Origin: Halocaridina rubra
Taxonomy: Eukaryota; Arthropoda; Malacostraca; Decapoda; Atyidae
Reading direction: 5' to 3'
Length of the DNA stretch: 64,000 nt
Assembly (NCBI GenBank): GCA_037179515.1
Contig: JAXCGZ010001902.1
Coordinates: forward strand, 50,001 to 114,000
The notes beneath the pieces are model-generated. The model saw only the letters and a program-made list of their open reading frames with translations, made no database searches and was not told the origin of the DNA. The first letter of the stretch is position 1, and the number at the start of each line of letters is the position of its first letter. The translations under genes were made by a program, and so were the position numbers. Positions 1 through 11,500 of this stretch are shown here, one piece after another.

Positions 1-930
1 TTCCAGTCAACTTTTATTTTTTTTAAAGACTGCATTGCAGAGATTTCATGAGACTAGAGTCCCAAGTCAAGATAAATAATTTGTTGTCAATGCTTATTGT
101 TTTTAAATCCACGGTCTCGTTATTTTCTGTTCCTCACATATGTAACGAAGTTGAGACTATTCAGAAATCTCGTTGACTGAGACAACTTCCTATATTGCCC
201 AAAAGGTGTTGGATATAAATGAAGCCAACGGGACCTGTTCTCCCTGCCCCATCTCTCCACACCTCCTCCAAACGGTCACGCAATAATTAAGGCGATTATA
301 CAAAATGAACATTTTTACACAGCTGAGAAACCTTTGATAAAAAAAAATACGATTATAATGGAATATATTCATTGTCCTTTTGTGGATTATAATTATTAAC
401 ATTATTGTAATTAAATACAGAGAGCAAATTAATCAAATTGAGAGAAAGCATAAGGCTTAACGAAGCCTATAGTAAAAGATTGGGTAGAGACCATGGGTGG
501 CATATGGTTATTTTTCCTAACTTGTATAAGCGAAGAGGATTGACATAGAAATAAAAAGTTAAAACTGTCTCTTCAATCCAAAGGTTAACAGCCCTCACCC
601 GGAACCATAAACAATAACAAAAAACACCACAGACACACACACACACACAAAGTGCCGTTGGGGACAACAGAAACAAAATTCAATAAATGACAACAATACA
701 TGTATTAGACTACACCGGAGAGAGAGAGAAAAAAAAGTTTCCGGGTAAATGACATGTATAGATAAGGTTTCCGTCTAAACTGGGGATGTTTTTATTGACA
801 GTTATCTCACAGTTAAGTACAATTAAATGATGCTGTTGGTCATCTTTCATGTAGATTCTGGAAAAATGGAGTTCGAAGCCGTTGCTGAGAGATGGGAGGT
901 TACAGGTCGTGAGTCAATCCATTAAAAACT
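1..930. other. No recognisable gene
   Basis: AT-rich DNA with a short (AC)n tract at 632-648 and a GA-rich patch at 718-734. The open frames are short and look like chance. Confidence 0.6.
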
Positions 931-1004
931 TTCCGCATGGATGGGAGAGGTCCTCCTACCAATACAGAACTAAAGGAACAATACCCTGTCCACAACCTTA
1001 AGCT

Positions 1005-1007
<3 letters not shown>

Positions 1008-1082
<75 letters not shown>
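1008..1082. repeat. (TA)n microsatellite
   Basis: Uninterrupted TA dinucleotides directly before a SINE. The IYIYIY frames across it are artefacts. Confidence 0.97.
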
Positions 1083-1084
<2 letters not shown>

Positions 1085-1249
1085 GATTGCAGTGGTTTAG
1101 TGGTGGAGCGCGCAAGTTAAAAAGTGATGCGCCTTACATATGCGATTTCAATCCCACCGTGGATAGTTAGGAAGGGCATCCAGCCTAAATCTTCCTGCTC
1201 TAGGCAGTCTGTGTTCACTCTCTTTCAAATAGGGCCTAATAAATAAATA

Positions 1250-1256
<7 letters not shown>
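1083..1256 (+). mobile_element. tRNA-derived SINE
   Basis: It has a box A-like TGGTTTAGTGG (about 1093) and a box B-like GATTTCAATCC (about 1144), followed by CCACCGTGG and a non-tRNA body (GAAGGGCATCCAGCC). It ends in (AAAT)n and (TA)n. The internal RNA polymerase III promoter layout and simple-repeat tail are typical of SINEs. Confidence 0.7.

Positions 1257-1321
<65 letters not shown>
1257..1321. repeat. (TA)n microsatellite
   Basis: It lies between the 3' tails of two oppositely oriented SINE-like elements. Confidence 0.97.
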
Positions 1322-1323
<2 letters not shown>

Positions 1324-1580
1324 CCAAATAACACATTACACATGTGAAAACATGAATAATTTTTTTCTTTACCCCGACCGGGACTTGAACCTGGGACTTT
1401 TATTACTAAGCCAAGGCGCTACCAAGTACACCACAGAAGGTTAAAGGGAAACAAACCTCACAGCTTATATCTGCTATGGTAGGAATGAACGCATTCTAAC
1501 TGAATGGCACTATGTTCATATTAAAGTTTTCCCTCAGTGGTTTTGTTTTCGCATTTAATTCAAATCCCAATCTCATTCGG
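1322..1580 (-). mobile_element. tRNA-derived SINE, minus strand
   Basis: Minus strand: box A-like GTACTTGGTAGCGCC (about 1429-1415) and box B GGTTCAAGTCC (1391-1381), then CGGTCGGGG and a 3' body ending at the (TA)n tract. It is a different SINE family from the one at 1083. The tRNA-like head is degenerate, so this is not called a tRNA gene. Confidence 0.65.
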
Positions 1581-1700
1581 GACCAACAATAACCAAATAA
1601 GCACATTGCTTATGTGAAAACATGAATCTTTTTTTTCTAACCCTGACCGGGACTTGAACCTGGGACTTATTATTACTCCTCCTGACACAACATCACTCCT
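1581..1700 (-). mobile_element. Second, partial copy of the same SINE
   Basis: It shares GTCCCAGGTTCAAGTCCCGG and the following CATGTTTTCACAT segment with the copy at 1322-1440. The box A half is missing, cut off where the Tigger fragment begins. Confidence 0.65.
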
Positions 1701-1739
1701 TCAGTCAATGGATCAAGGCGTAATAGCAATTTTATATAA

Positions 1740-3185
1740 TATTACACCTGTTGCATGTACAGGGAAGCACTGAAGGCAATGGGTGATAACCCTAATATGA
1801 TCTTATGTGAGTTCAGGAAGTCATGTAGCATTAATTCGCACGTAATAAACATTGATGCGTTATGGCCTGAAGTTTCTGAGAACCTTATGAATGGTGTTTG
1901 GAAGAGTTTATGCTCACAGTTTTAGAGGATTTTTACCAGAGGCAGATGTCACGAAATTTGTAGAAAATCTCATGCAAATAAGCAAACAACTAAAGCTTGA
2001 ATTGGAGGAATGAGACTTTGAAGAGTTGTTTGAGTCACATTATCAAATACTGACCAATGACAAAGTAACAGATTTGGAAGCCATGCAACGAGAAGACGAG
2101 GAGGAAGAAGGAAAGTTTATCCCTTTGAAGAAATTTGATGCGAAGTTATTGCTGAGGGATTTTCGTATATGGAAAAAAAAAAAGTCTTGCTATTTTGAGA
2201 ACCAGGACCAGAATTCTGAGATATTTTCAAAAGTAGCAAACATAATGCACAATGCCATGCAATGTTATCAAGTCATGTATGACAAAAAGATAAATGAAGA
2301 CAGTGCATACTTCTACAGAACACTTCTTCACTGAACATGAACACCCACAAGAAATACTAGATCCCTTAGAAGTTTGTGAAGTAGTACCTTCAACCTCAGG
2401 GGTATCATTTCCATTGCCTTCTACTTCTGCTTCCTACATTGTCTCCTCTTCCCCCTCCTCCTCTGATACAGACAACCCTATTCCAATCTAAGATCGCAAA
2501 GCTTTATCTCGTCTCATACGTCACCTCAAAACCTTCGCCACAAATTTAAAAGGTTGGTAAAGTAGTTAACGTATGTATGTTACAATGTCTTCTTATTACA
2601 GTACAACCCATTCCGTTGCTGTCTGCTCATTACCAATAAAGTTTACATTCTCTTATATTTCACAGTAAACTTTTGCTCCAAGTTTAGAGGGTTGATACTG
2701 TACTGTATGAATATTACCATGACTTATTAATACTGTACTATTATAATTTGTTTTACGGTTTATTAAATAAAATGGTGTTTTTACGATAAGAAAACTAATG
2801 TATTATACGTAACTCCTTAATACCTGTTAAAGATGGCCATTATTACAGTACAGTATAACAATTTAAAATTATCATTATTATTAACATTACAATATACTAC
2901 AAAAAATTTGTGTATTACCGAAAAACGCAACTACTGCAACACCTTCCCATCTAACATCCATCACCGCAAACACCTACCATGAATCTACATTATATTTAAT
3001 CTATGTATTACTCTACTGTAGTATTACATTAGATTTATGTAGTAATTAACTGGCTTTAGGCAGTACTGTACAGTACTGCATATGTATATACTGTAGTGCA
3101 CAGTAAGTTTTTGAGCAAAACACAACTTATGAACAAACCGTTACAAACGGAAAAACTAGAACGTAATTCATTCATAAGTTGGGGA

Positions 3186-3188
<3 letters not shown>
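1740..3188 (+). pseudogene. Tigger/pogo transposase C-terminal fragment with 3' terminal inverted repeat
   Basis: The frames at 1743-1923, 1925-2332 and 2294-2491 are fragments of one Tigger-type transposase C-terminus broken by stops and frameshifts. Marks are NLMNGVWKSL, EADVTKFVENL, NDKVTDLEAMQREDEEEE and FSKVANIMHNAMQCYQVMYD, ending in a Ser/Pro-rich tail. The DDE catalytic half is absent, so the copy is 5' truncated. The 3' region is rich in GTACAGTAC motifs and ends at a Tigger-type TIR (CATAAGTTGGGGAGGA) next to a (TA)n tract. Confidence 0.7.

Positions 3189-3269
<81 letters not shown>
3188..3269. repeat. (TA)n microsatellite
   Basis: It is bounded on both sides by Tigger-type terminal sequences. 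Confidence 0.97.
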
Positions 3270-3271
<2 letters not shown>

Positions 3272-4000
3272 GGTACTTGGTTTACAATGTCCTCTACTTA
3301 CGAGGTTTTGTCGTTACGACGCTGCTCCCATAAATTATTAATAAATAAATTTTTTTTACCTACAAACTTTGCGCCATGAGCGTGGTGGACGAATACATCG
3401 TCATGCAGCATAGTTGTGTAAGTATATATAAAGTTAATGGTTTTATTTATTTATTTGTTTATGTATTTGGCTATGTGAAGGATCTAGTTTGAATTTATTT
3501 AAAAAATTTCCAAATACACTGTCATAAATACAATCTTGTTGCGTAACAGTATGTTGAGCATGGCGGATGAATACATCATCACACGGCATTAGACTGAGAG
3601 GAAGAAGCGTCGCCCAGTTCCCGCTCGTACACCATATTGTTCTTGTGCTCATTCGCTGGGGTTAAGCCATTAAACCTTGGCGAAAATGAATAGGTTTCAG
3701 ATTTTTGTATGTACAGTACAGCGTACTTGTATATATCAGTATATATTCTTTATATATACTGTATAGACTTTGGTATTTATTTGAAGCGTAATACAAAAAA
3801 TGCAGATACTGTATGGTGCTGAAGATGACGCGGATGAAGCGAAAATGGAAAGGTTTTGGAATTTTGTATATAGTGTATTTGTGTTTTGTATATGTATAAA
3901 CTTTGGTATATACTGTATTTGATGCGTAATACAATAAATGTAGATATGGTATCGTGTTAAAAAGGACTTGGATGAGGAAAACTTAATTGCATGCACAAAC
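3270..4000. mobile_element. Tigger-type terminal fragment and internal sequence
   Basis: It begins GGGGTACTTGGTTTACAATG, close to the terminus at 6549 (GGGGGTCCTTGATTTACACTG). The 3390-3660 segment resembles, in reverse, the A-rich leader parts at 30950-31380 and 62020-62200. There is no transposase frame. Confidence 0.5.
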
Positions 4001-5050
4001 CATGCTATCACAAGCAAATTCTGCGGTCTTATTTCGAAATAAAATAGTAGCTAGTCCTCTCACTATGGCATGCCAATGTTTCCTGGTGCTGTGTGACATC
4101 TATTTTCCTCTCTTGCACTATATAAAGCGCTCATTATGGGTGAACGTTAGTGTAAACAAGAACAATCAAGGGAGGATATTTCTCATAAAATGCCCAGGCT
4201 TTGGGGTTAATATTGCACTGTTATCCATAAAAAACATGTTGAACATAAAGAAATTGAACTCAGTCCCCACACTCTGCCCATTTAGTCGACTATTATGAAA
4301 AGCAGGGGAATACAGAGGGGATATTCTTGCCCCATCCCCCAAGGTTTTTTTTTTTTTTTATCAAATACCATTCAGATTTATTTGGTATATTCTCAATGAT
4401 TTGCATCTAGATTTAAGTATCCTGATTCATTATACTCCTTACACAGCCAAATATCTCAGTGTAGGGCAACATCTCTTTGTTGCACATTGCATTAATACGC
4501 CTGTCCAAGAGGGCAACAATATAAGAAACTCTTCCATCAACAATTCTCTCGCTCTCTCAATGTTTTCATTCACATCTCAAAAGCCATAAGCACGCAAATT
4601 AGACTCTAGCTCACATGCTTTACAAGAAGTCAGTGCAATCTGAAGAGGTCTTAGTTTATTTGGCAATGCTCATCAAATAACTGAGCCAAAGTAATACAAA
4701 GAATACACTGGAAGTGGGTTTTGGAGATTATTGTCTTCATCTGATATGAGAAAGATATTACTAGAGGAAAGGATATACTGAAGGAGCATTTTCTTGGCAT
4801 ATACTGCCTTATTTCACACTCAGTTCAAGGCCTATATCTCAAAAAGAAAAATTAATATGTTTCTTATATAAGCAAACCTACCTTTGATGTAAGTGCTCCA
4901 TCACTGAATTATTCACTATAATACCCATTACAAATGATACAATCCATATATTATACGAGTGTATTTTTATCCAAGGTACAATTGTAAAACATCTTGGAAA
5001 AAATAATTTAAGAAAAACAGGGGCAAATACTAAAATTGAGAGATGCCTTA
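4001..5050. other. No recognisable gene
   Basis: The next KDM6A exon was searched for here on the minus strand and not found. A 22-bp segment at 4893-4915 flanked by AG and GT could be a microexon but encodes nothing UTX-like. Confidence 0.5.
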
Positions 5051-5051
5051 C

Positions 5052-5557
5052 CTTTAGGATAATCTTCCAGTAATAAATGGAGGTGACCCAGTTTGCAGTA
5101 GGTCTTGGGTTCAATACTGAGTGTGTTGTCAGAAACATTATGAGTGGTAGAAGAGGCATGATCATTATTATTGTTATTGCTGGAGTTTTTGTTGTTGTTG
5201 TTGTTGTTATTATTATTACTAAAATTATTATTGTTAAGGGAATTATTTGACTCCTCAGATTCACCTAAGCCTTCCTCTTTCAATATTGTTATTTCGGATG
5301 ATTTGGAAGAGGTGGTGTTGGGGCTAAAAATATCAACTTCTTCTTTAATAGAAAGGGGGGAAGAAAGGCCTCCCTTTTTCATATTCACTCCATCACAATC
5401 TATTATACCACTATTCTCCTTGCCGCCACTGTTATTGTTTTTATTGTTATTAGCTTGGATTATAAGAGACTCAAGATAACGCACTGCTTTCAACACTAAT
5501 GCTCGTTTCTTGCTGTTAGCAGGGTCGTTGTTCAGCTTCACAAATCCAAACTGCCGG
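5052..5557 (-). CDS. KDM6A: KDM6A exon 2 (first TPR segments with Asn-rich insertion)
   Basis: The acceptor is a T-run plus CAG at 5560-5558; the donor is AAAG|GTAAGG with the last exon base at 5052. The 506-nt exon starts in phase 2, holds 168 full codons and leaves one base, so it expects an Ala/Gly-type codon next, as in human (YPK-A). Residues 23-57 and 176-190 match UTX. Between them lies a low-complexity stretch with AAT/AAC repeats (plus-strand 5168-5245 is a GTT/ATT microsatellite). The next exon was not found in 1-5050 and is probably off-window. Confidence 0.9.
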
Positions 5558-8500
5558 CTGAAAAAAGACATAAATACAATGAATTACTGTTAGTGATACA
5601 TTTAACAAATCATATATTTATGAATTCATTTCAAAATATGGATATTAAAATACCTCATTGTGTATTAACTTACAATTTATAAAGCAATAGTACTCAATGG
5701 AAGGAGGAGTTAAGTAAAGGAAAGAAGTAAAGATGCTGAGAGTTTGAAAAAAATATTATCATGTACAACCTTTAGAATTATTCAGATATAAAGCCTATGG
5801 CATTACACATTAAGGAAAAATGTTCTTTCATCCTAAATCTATTAGCTTATTTAGCACAGCCAACTTTTTCAGTCTCTTTTGCCATATAAATCATTTCATT
5901 CCGACCATTTTATTTTCTGAGGAAATGCTTTCTTTCAACTTAAATATGAATATTCAATACTGACTTCAAAAAATTATACTGTACAATTCACCAACATCCC
6001 ATCTCAAAAGGTGAAATTATTATCCATTTTTTTTCATTAGTCCGCCACAGAAGAAAATTAACAACTCTGCTCCATCTCATCACAGTCCCACCTTCAAACC
6101 GTTAAGAATATCAACTCCTTTCCTTACTAATGCCCATGTATCAATTTCCAATGGTAACTTTATATCTTTAATTCCTGTCAATGAACTTCGTATCTCCAGA
6201 GAATTCAGTGAAACAGTAAAATGTGCTAGGTAAAGTGGGCCAAGCTTCCATACTTGAACTTTGCAATTGCCTTGCCTCAAAATAAGCATTTTCTTATTAT
6301 TCTATTAGTTTCTGGGTAGTAATGATGTTGCTTCCTTTAAATATCTCCATATATTAGAGCTCGGCCACCTGGTTTTATTTTTTACTTATTTTCTCTCATA
6401 TACATATATGTTATTGAAATTACAAGGCAAAGCCACCAGCCTCATTCTGCAGATTTAACTCAGCAATATATTTCTTTCAGAGTCCCAAGGATTTCTTACC
6501 TCATAACACAGTAATCTCTTTTCATGAAGTTTATATTTGTATAGAATACAGGGGGTCCTTGATTTACACTGTCCTCGACTTATGATGTTTCGTGGTTACA
6601 ACACATTTCCCAGAAATAATTTTTTTTTTGTCTGTATTATGTCTCCCAAGCATAAAGCAGAGTCTTTTGATAGTAGTGCTTTGAAGAAAAGGAAAGCCAT
6701 CACAATGGAAGTGAAATTAGAGATAGTGAAGTGCATGGAAAAGGGAGAACTTTTACTATTGCATTAGCATAGGTGCTTATTTAGGTGTGTTCCGACTTAC
6801 ACTGAAATTTGGGTTACATCACATTGCAGGAACAGAACTCTGATGGTCAAGAACCCCCTATAATATAATTTTTTTAAGCCTATTCTTCACTTTATTCAGA
6901 AATTTGACTCGCTTTGGGATTGCCTTATTTTCCTAAATAAAAAACACACTGATATTTCAAGTTGCTAAGTTTTGAATTAAAAAAATAAATTGGGTTACAC
7001 TAGGTCTGAGAACTCATAGCATACCTTTTGGACTGGACTAGGCTAGACTAGGTTAAACAGTGACACTCAACATACAAAATAAAGAAAACATTACTGTGAA
7101 TGCTTCATTATTTGTAATATCCCATTACAGGTTGCTCAATAGATTAGTATATTATTCCATTACCCTCTCGTGAGATTGATGGTCAGAGATGAATTGTATG
7201 AATCTGTACAAGGCTTACAGTGTATAACTAGTGTCTAGCTGTGTTCTTGACTCATAAGCCCAAGATCACAATATGAAATGGTTAAAAAATACATATTTTA
7301 ATGGAAAATTCTTATTATGCACACTGCTATCCCTTTCATATAATATTTCTCGATACAAAACAAGCATAAACTATAACAAATATAGATTTAATTTCAAATA
7401 TTATGAGACTAAAAACATGATAAGAGTTAAGCCATCTCTTTTAACATTTTGCTGCATACAAAACAAAAATTCTATAAAAAAAGGCAAATCTTCAAATTCT
7501 GAAAATATACAATAAGTATCCTAAATATTCAAATCATCACCAGGTACCATGAGGATTATCACTGCAATTTGAAAAAGCATCTCAACAAACAGACTATCAT
7601 CTCATGTGTTATTGATGCCATATTTTTTTTAACAGATTTGATAATTTCTGTCAAAACCAAGATCCACGATTTAAACCCACTACGTCCTTCAACAATGGCT
7701 GCTGATCTTTTCAAATGAAATGTTAGTGTTAGATCATGGTCTGTGCTCCTCGTCCAGTGATTCTATGCCTCTTTCATTATCTATTTCATTGATTTGTTGG
7801 AGAATAAGTTCAATGACTGATGTTGGCAAGTTAATCCAACAAGGAGAACAGCAAAGTTTCACTTCTAATCTTTACCCTTAATTAAGTAATAATAGTTATG
7901 CGAGTGCAAAACTGGTTCAACACAAGTAGAGATGGATTATAAAGAGGGCCACTGACATTCCTTGACCAGACCTTATCCAACCATAACTTAAATCTATCTT
8001 CAGCCATCCATCTTTTAGGAAGGATTTGGAAAACAATCCCAAGTTGGATTTTGTCTTCAGGAGAGGTTTCCATCTTAAAATGCATAGTGGTAACTTAGTA
8101 CCATCTGAACTAGACAGGAAGGCAGTGCAGTAGCTTTTCATGGGTCAGATGTTTTTATACTTTTATTTGGAGCCATTGATATCCACCGTCATATCTGATA
8201 CCACTCCAAACTTAAATGCCACCTCATCCATATTTCCAAGTTGTCCCAGTTCATAGGCAGTCTCCTTTTTGCACTGAGTACGTAATTATAAAAGTCAATT
8301 AGTTATACTTTATCATATCAAGACGATTGCTGAGTGATTGTCTTAATTCTCAGTCATTCATTTCTCTTCATAAATCTATGGCACTAACTTAGCATGGCAT
8401 GACATTATCCAGATCTTGTGGAGCTTCCATCACCTTCGATCCGTTATTAATAGTTTTTGTTGACATTGACATGCCAGCAGGTCTATCCTCAACTCTCAAA

Positions 8501-11500
8501 TTCTTTACTTTTTCCTCGAGTTTTGGACACTTTGGACAATGGAAGTTACATGCAACTCACATCAGAGGTTTTATGAGGTCCTCCTGCTTCTTCTAATAGT
8601 TTTATTTTCTCAGTGGTGGTGCTCCAAACCCTTTATCTGTAACTTATGTTGCCATATTCTTTTGCAAATTCAATAACTTGCAACCTGTAACATGCAGTAT
8701 AAGAATGTCTTTCTTTGAAGATGCATAATATGGGCAGTGTTATACAATTTTGAAACTTACAGTCTCAACTTAGGCCAGATCTGTATATGAAATGGCAAAT
8801 GACCCTATGATGTCATTTCTCATCCAAACAAATGAAGTAGAGCAAAAACATGCAACCGAGAGAAAATTATGTAAATGGCTATCATTAAGTAAGGCATGAT
8901 TGCTAATGCATTAAATTTTTGGGAATTGTTCATATTTTTTTATTCTTTATAATTATTTGCTAACTTACTTGTCATTTAGTACCAAGTAATTTATACGTTA
9001 CATTCTGGGATCATTTCAAGGAGCTCTGATTGCCGAATTATATCATAAATACCCAGTTAAATTTTTGGGCCTTAATTTGAGGTAAAAACAGTCTCTCTGA
9101 CAGCATGATATGTGATAGTATCTTTGAGCATAGGCAATATCTACAAGCTCAAAATCATCAGCAGCACTTCTGAGTACCACAATGCTGGAGTTGATATCCT
9201 ACCAGGGTAAGAGCCTGTGTAACCTTGTACTGATGTGGTGGCTTGTTCCAACCTGACGCTTTGCTGGGATGTCGTAACAGCAAATCTATAACCTTTGGGA
9301 AGCCATGTCAGGAAGACACTAATAAGCAGACTCAATCCCCTTACCATGATAGGCCAAGCAAGCCAATGGGAGGTAACACTTTTCTTGAAACCTATGCAAC
9401 GAGACTCTACATAGATGAACATCTGGTGAAAGGAGAGGGAGCTGTCTAAAAGTTTCGTGACTGATAAGCTACTTGAGCCTACCAGACGTCTGGATGAGCA
9501 GGCTCCACAAACAGACTTCTTTCTTTATTAATTTTAAGTTACTCAAACATTCGATTACATCTTTCATGCCATAGGCTGCCTGTAGGCAATCTTTGACATT
9601 GACTTTTCTCCATGGCCAAAATCAAGTCATGTCTTCTCTGTACCCTTATAAAGCATCAAGCAACAGATTTTATACCTACTTAAGAGCGAATGGAGATAGG
9701 AACCCTTACAATGACATATACTCTACTGCAATACTCTTCAGGTTTACTTTAAATTAATGCTCACTTTTAATTCATTACAATCTTTGGCTATCTTACATTT
9801 TCCTTTTAGACTATATAGTACAATATATCATTAAGCAAAAGCTGACAGCAAGCATTGTACCTTAGCAAAGAAAATACATGACTCATACGGTAATTTAATA
9901 CCTCTCCTGGTGTCTTTCTGCATGCCATAATCATGAAAGACTGGGTCAGAGACGTCCAAAAACTGTTCTGCCTTATAAAAGATAGTTTTGGATTTCATTA
10001 CCAAGGTTGGCCCAGAAGGACAGGCAACTTTCAAGGTAAGGAGTGGTCTGTATTTTACATGATTGCAACACCTAGATGAATTGATAATTTTAACTAATTT
10101 GCCTTGATTGGTATGTAAGATAAATTATTTGAGTCATCCTGAGTTGATGGTGTCCAAGTTATGTGCATGCACAGTTGAAGGCAGTCAATATCTATTGTCT
10201 ATGATTTTCTGATACAAAAGCAACACTGATGTCATCTGTATATTGGAACTAAGTGAAGGAACTTAAAGCACTCTTATTTTTGGACTTAGAGATGGTCAAG
10301 TTAAATTTCTACCATCAGTTTTGTATATTATTTCATATCCTGGGGGTTGGTCACCCTTGAAAATTCAAATGACTGTTGCAAAGAAGATTGTGATGAGAGT
10401 TGGGGCAAGTACATAGCACTGTTTTACTCCTGATATGACCTGATATGGCTAAGAGCAGCTGTTGGTAACCATGACTGTGGCAAGCATACCATGGAGAAGT
10501 CTCAGGGTGTGAATGTATTTTTCAGTACATCTATGGTTGGATATGATCTCCCATAAGAGTTCTCTTGATACTAAGTCAAAGGTTTTGGTGTAGTAAAAAA
10601 ATGCCATGTATAAAGGAAGATGTTCCTGTGGTTGTCACATTGTAATTAGTGCGTTGGTTATTCCGCATGATAGTCTAAAATACTGCATCTTTGAAAGGAG
10701 TCTCTCAGCCAACAGTTTGATTTTGCTGTTCATGATTTGGGCAAGGATCCTGCCTGCAGTTGCTAATGAGGAAAATCCACAACACACACTGCAGTGTAAC
10801 TGGTGGCTTTTCCTTTTGTAGAAGGTAGTGAGTGTACTGGTACAACTTCGTTGGTCCAGATCTTGATGAGGAGCTGATGCAGTCAATAATGTGGTAAATT
10901 ATCTCCATGTCAGTACACCTCACCTGGTATGCATTGAGTCCAGTGGCATTGTTGTTTTTCAAGTTTCTGATGAATTCCTATAATTCTTTAAGTGTTGGTA
11001 GTTTGCCAAGTGAGTCATCTACGTACTCTGGCTCAATAGGCCAATTCCTTACTTCCCAATTACTCTACTTCAGAAAATACAATCCCTCCCAACTCTGGCA
11101 CTGAAGTCCTAAAAGAATGATCTTGTCAGTGTTGGGATCAAGGAGGGTGTAGAATCTCTCCTTTACTTCATATTCAGTGTACAGTTTTGGACCATGGGCG
11201 ATGATGATGACATGTTGGTTTTTGAAGAGTTGGCTTTACATCCATGAGATGTTCACTGACTCCAAGTGGCTTTTCTGTTAGCGTCTGAGGACGTGTTTCT
11301 TAAATCCCTGCTCTTCCTGGTTTTCCATTCCCGCTTAGAACACTGCTCGCACACCTGGGGTGCTTCTTCTTATGCAGAACTTATCTCCTTGGTAGAGTTG
11401 AATCTTAGGCAATCAGATTCATCAATGGCCCTTCTTTTACTTCCAATCTGGATTCTCTTTCTCTTTCCTATCGCTACTACTTGGATCGCTGCTCTGATGG

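Noticed and set aside
1371..1445. tRNA gene on the minus strand
   Set aside because: Box A and box B are present, but the acceptor and anticodon stems do not pair well, and a second copy lies next to it with a shared non-tRNA 3' body, which points to a SINE.
4893..4915. KDM6A microexon
   Set aside because: It has AG and GT borders and a compatible phase, but the encoded residues do not resemble UTX and the acceptor lacks a pyrimidine tract.
5171..5479. Plus-strand Leu-rich ORF opposite KDM6A exon 2
   Set aside because: It is the antisense reading of the Asn codon repeat and has no independent support.
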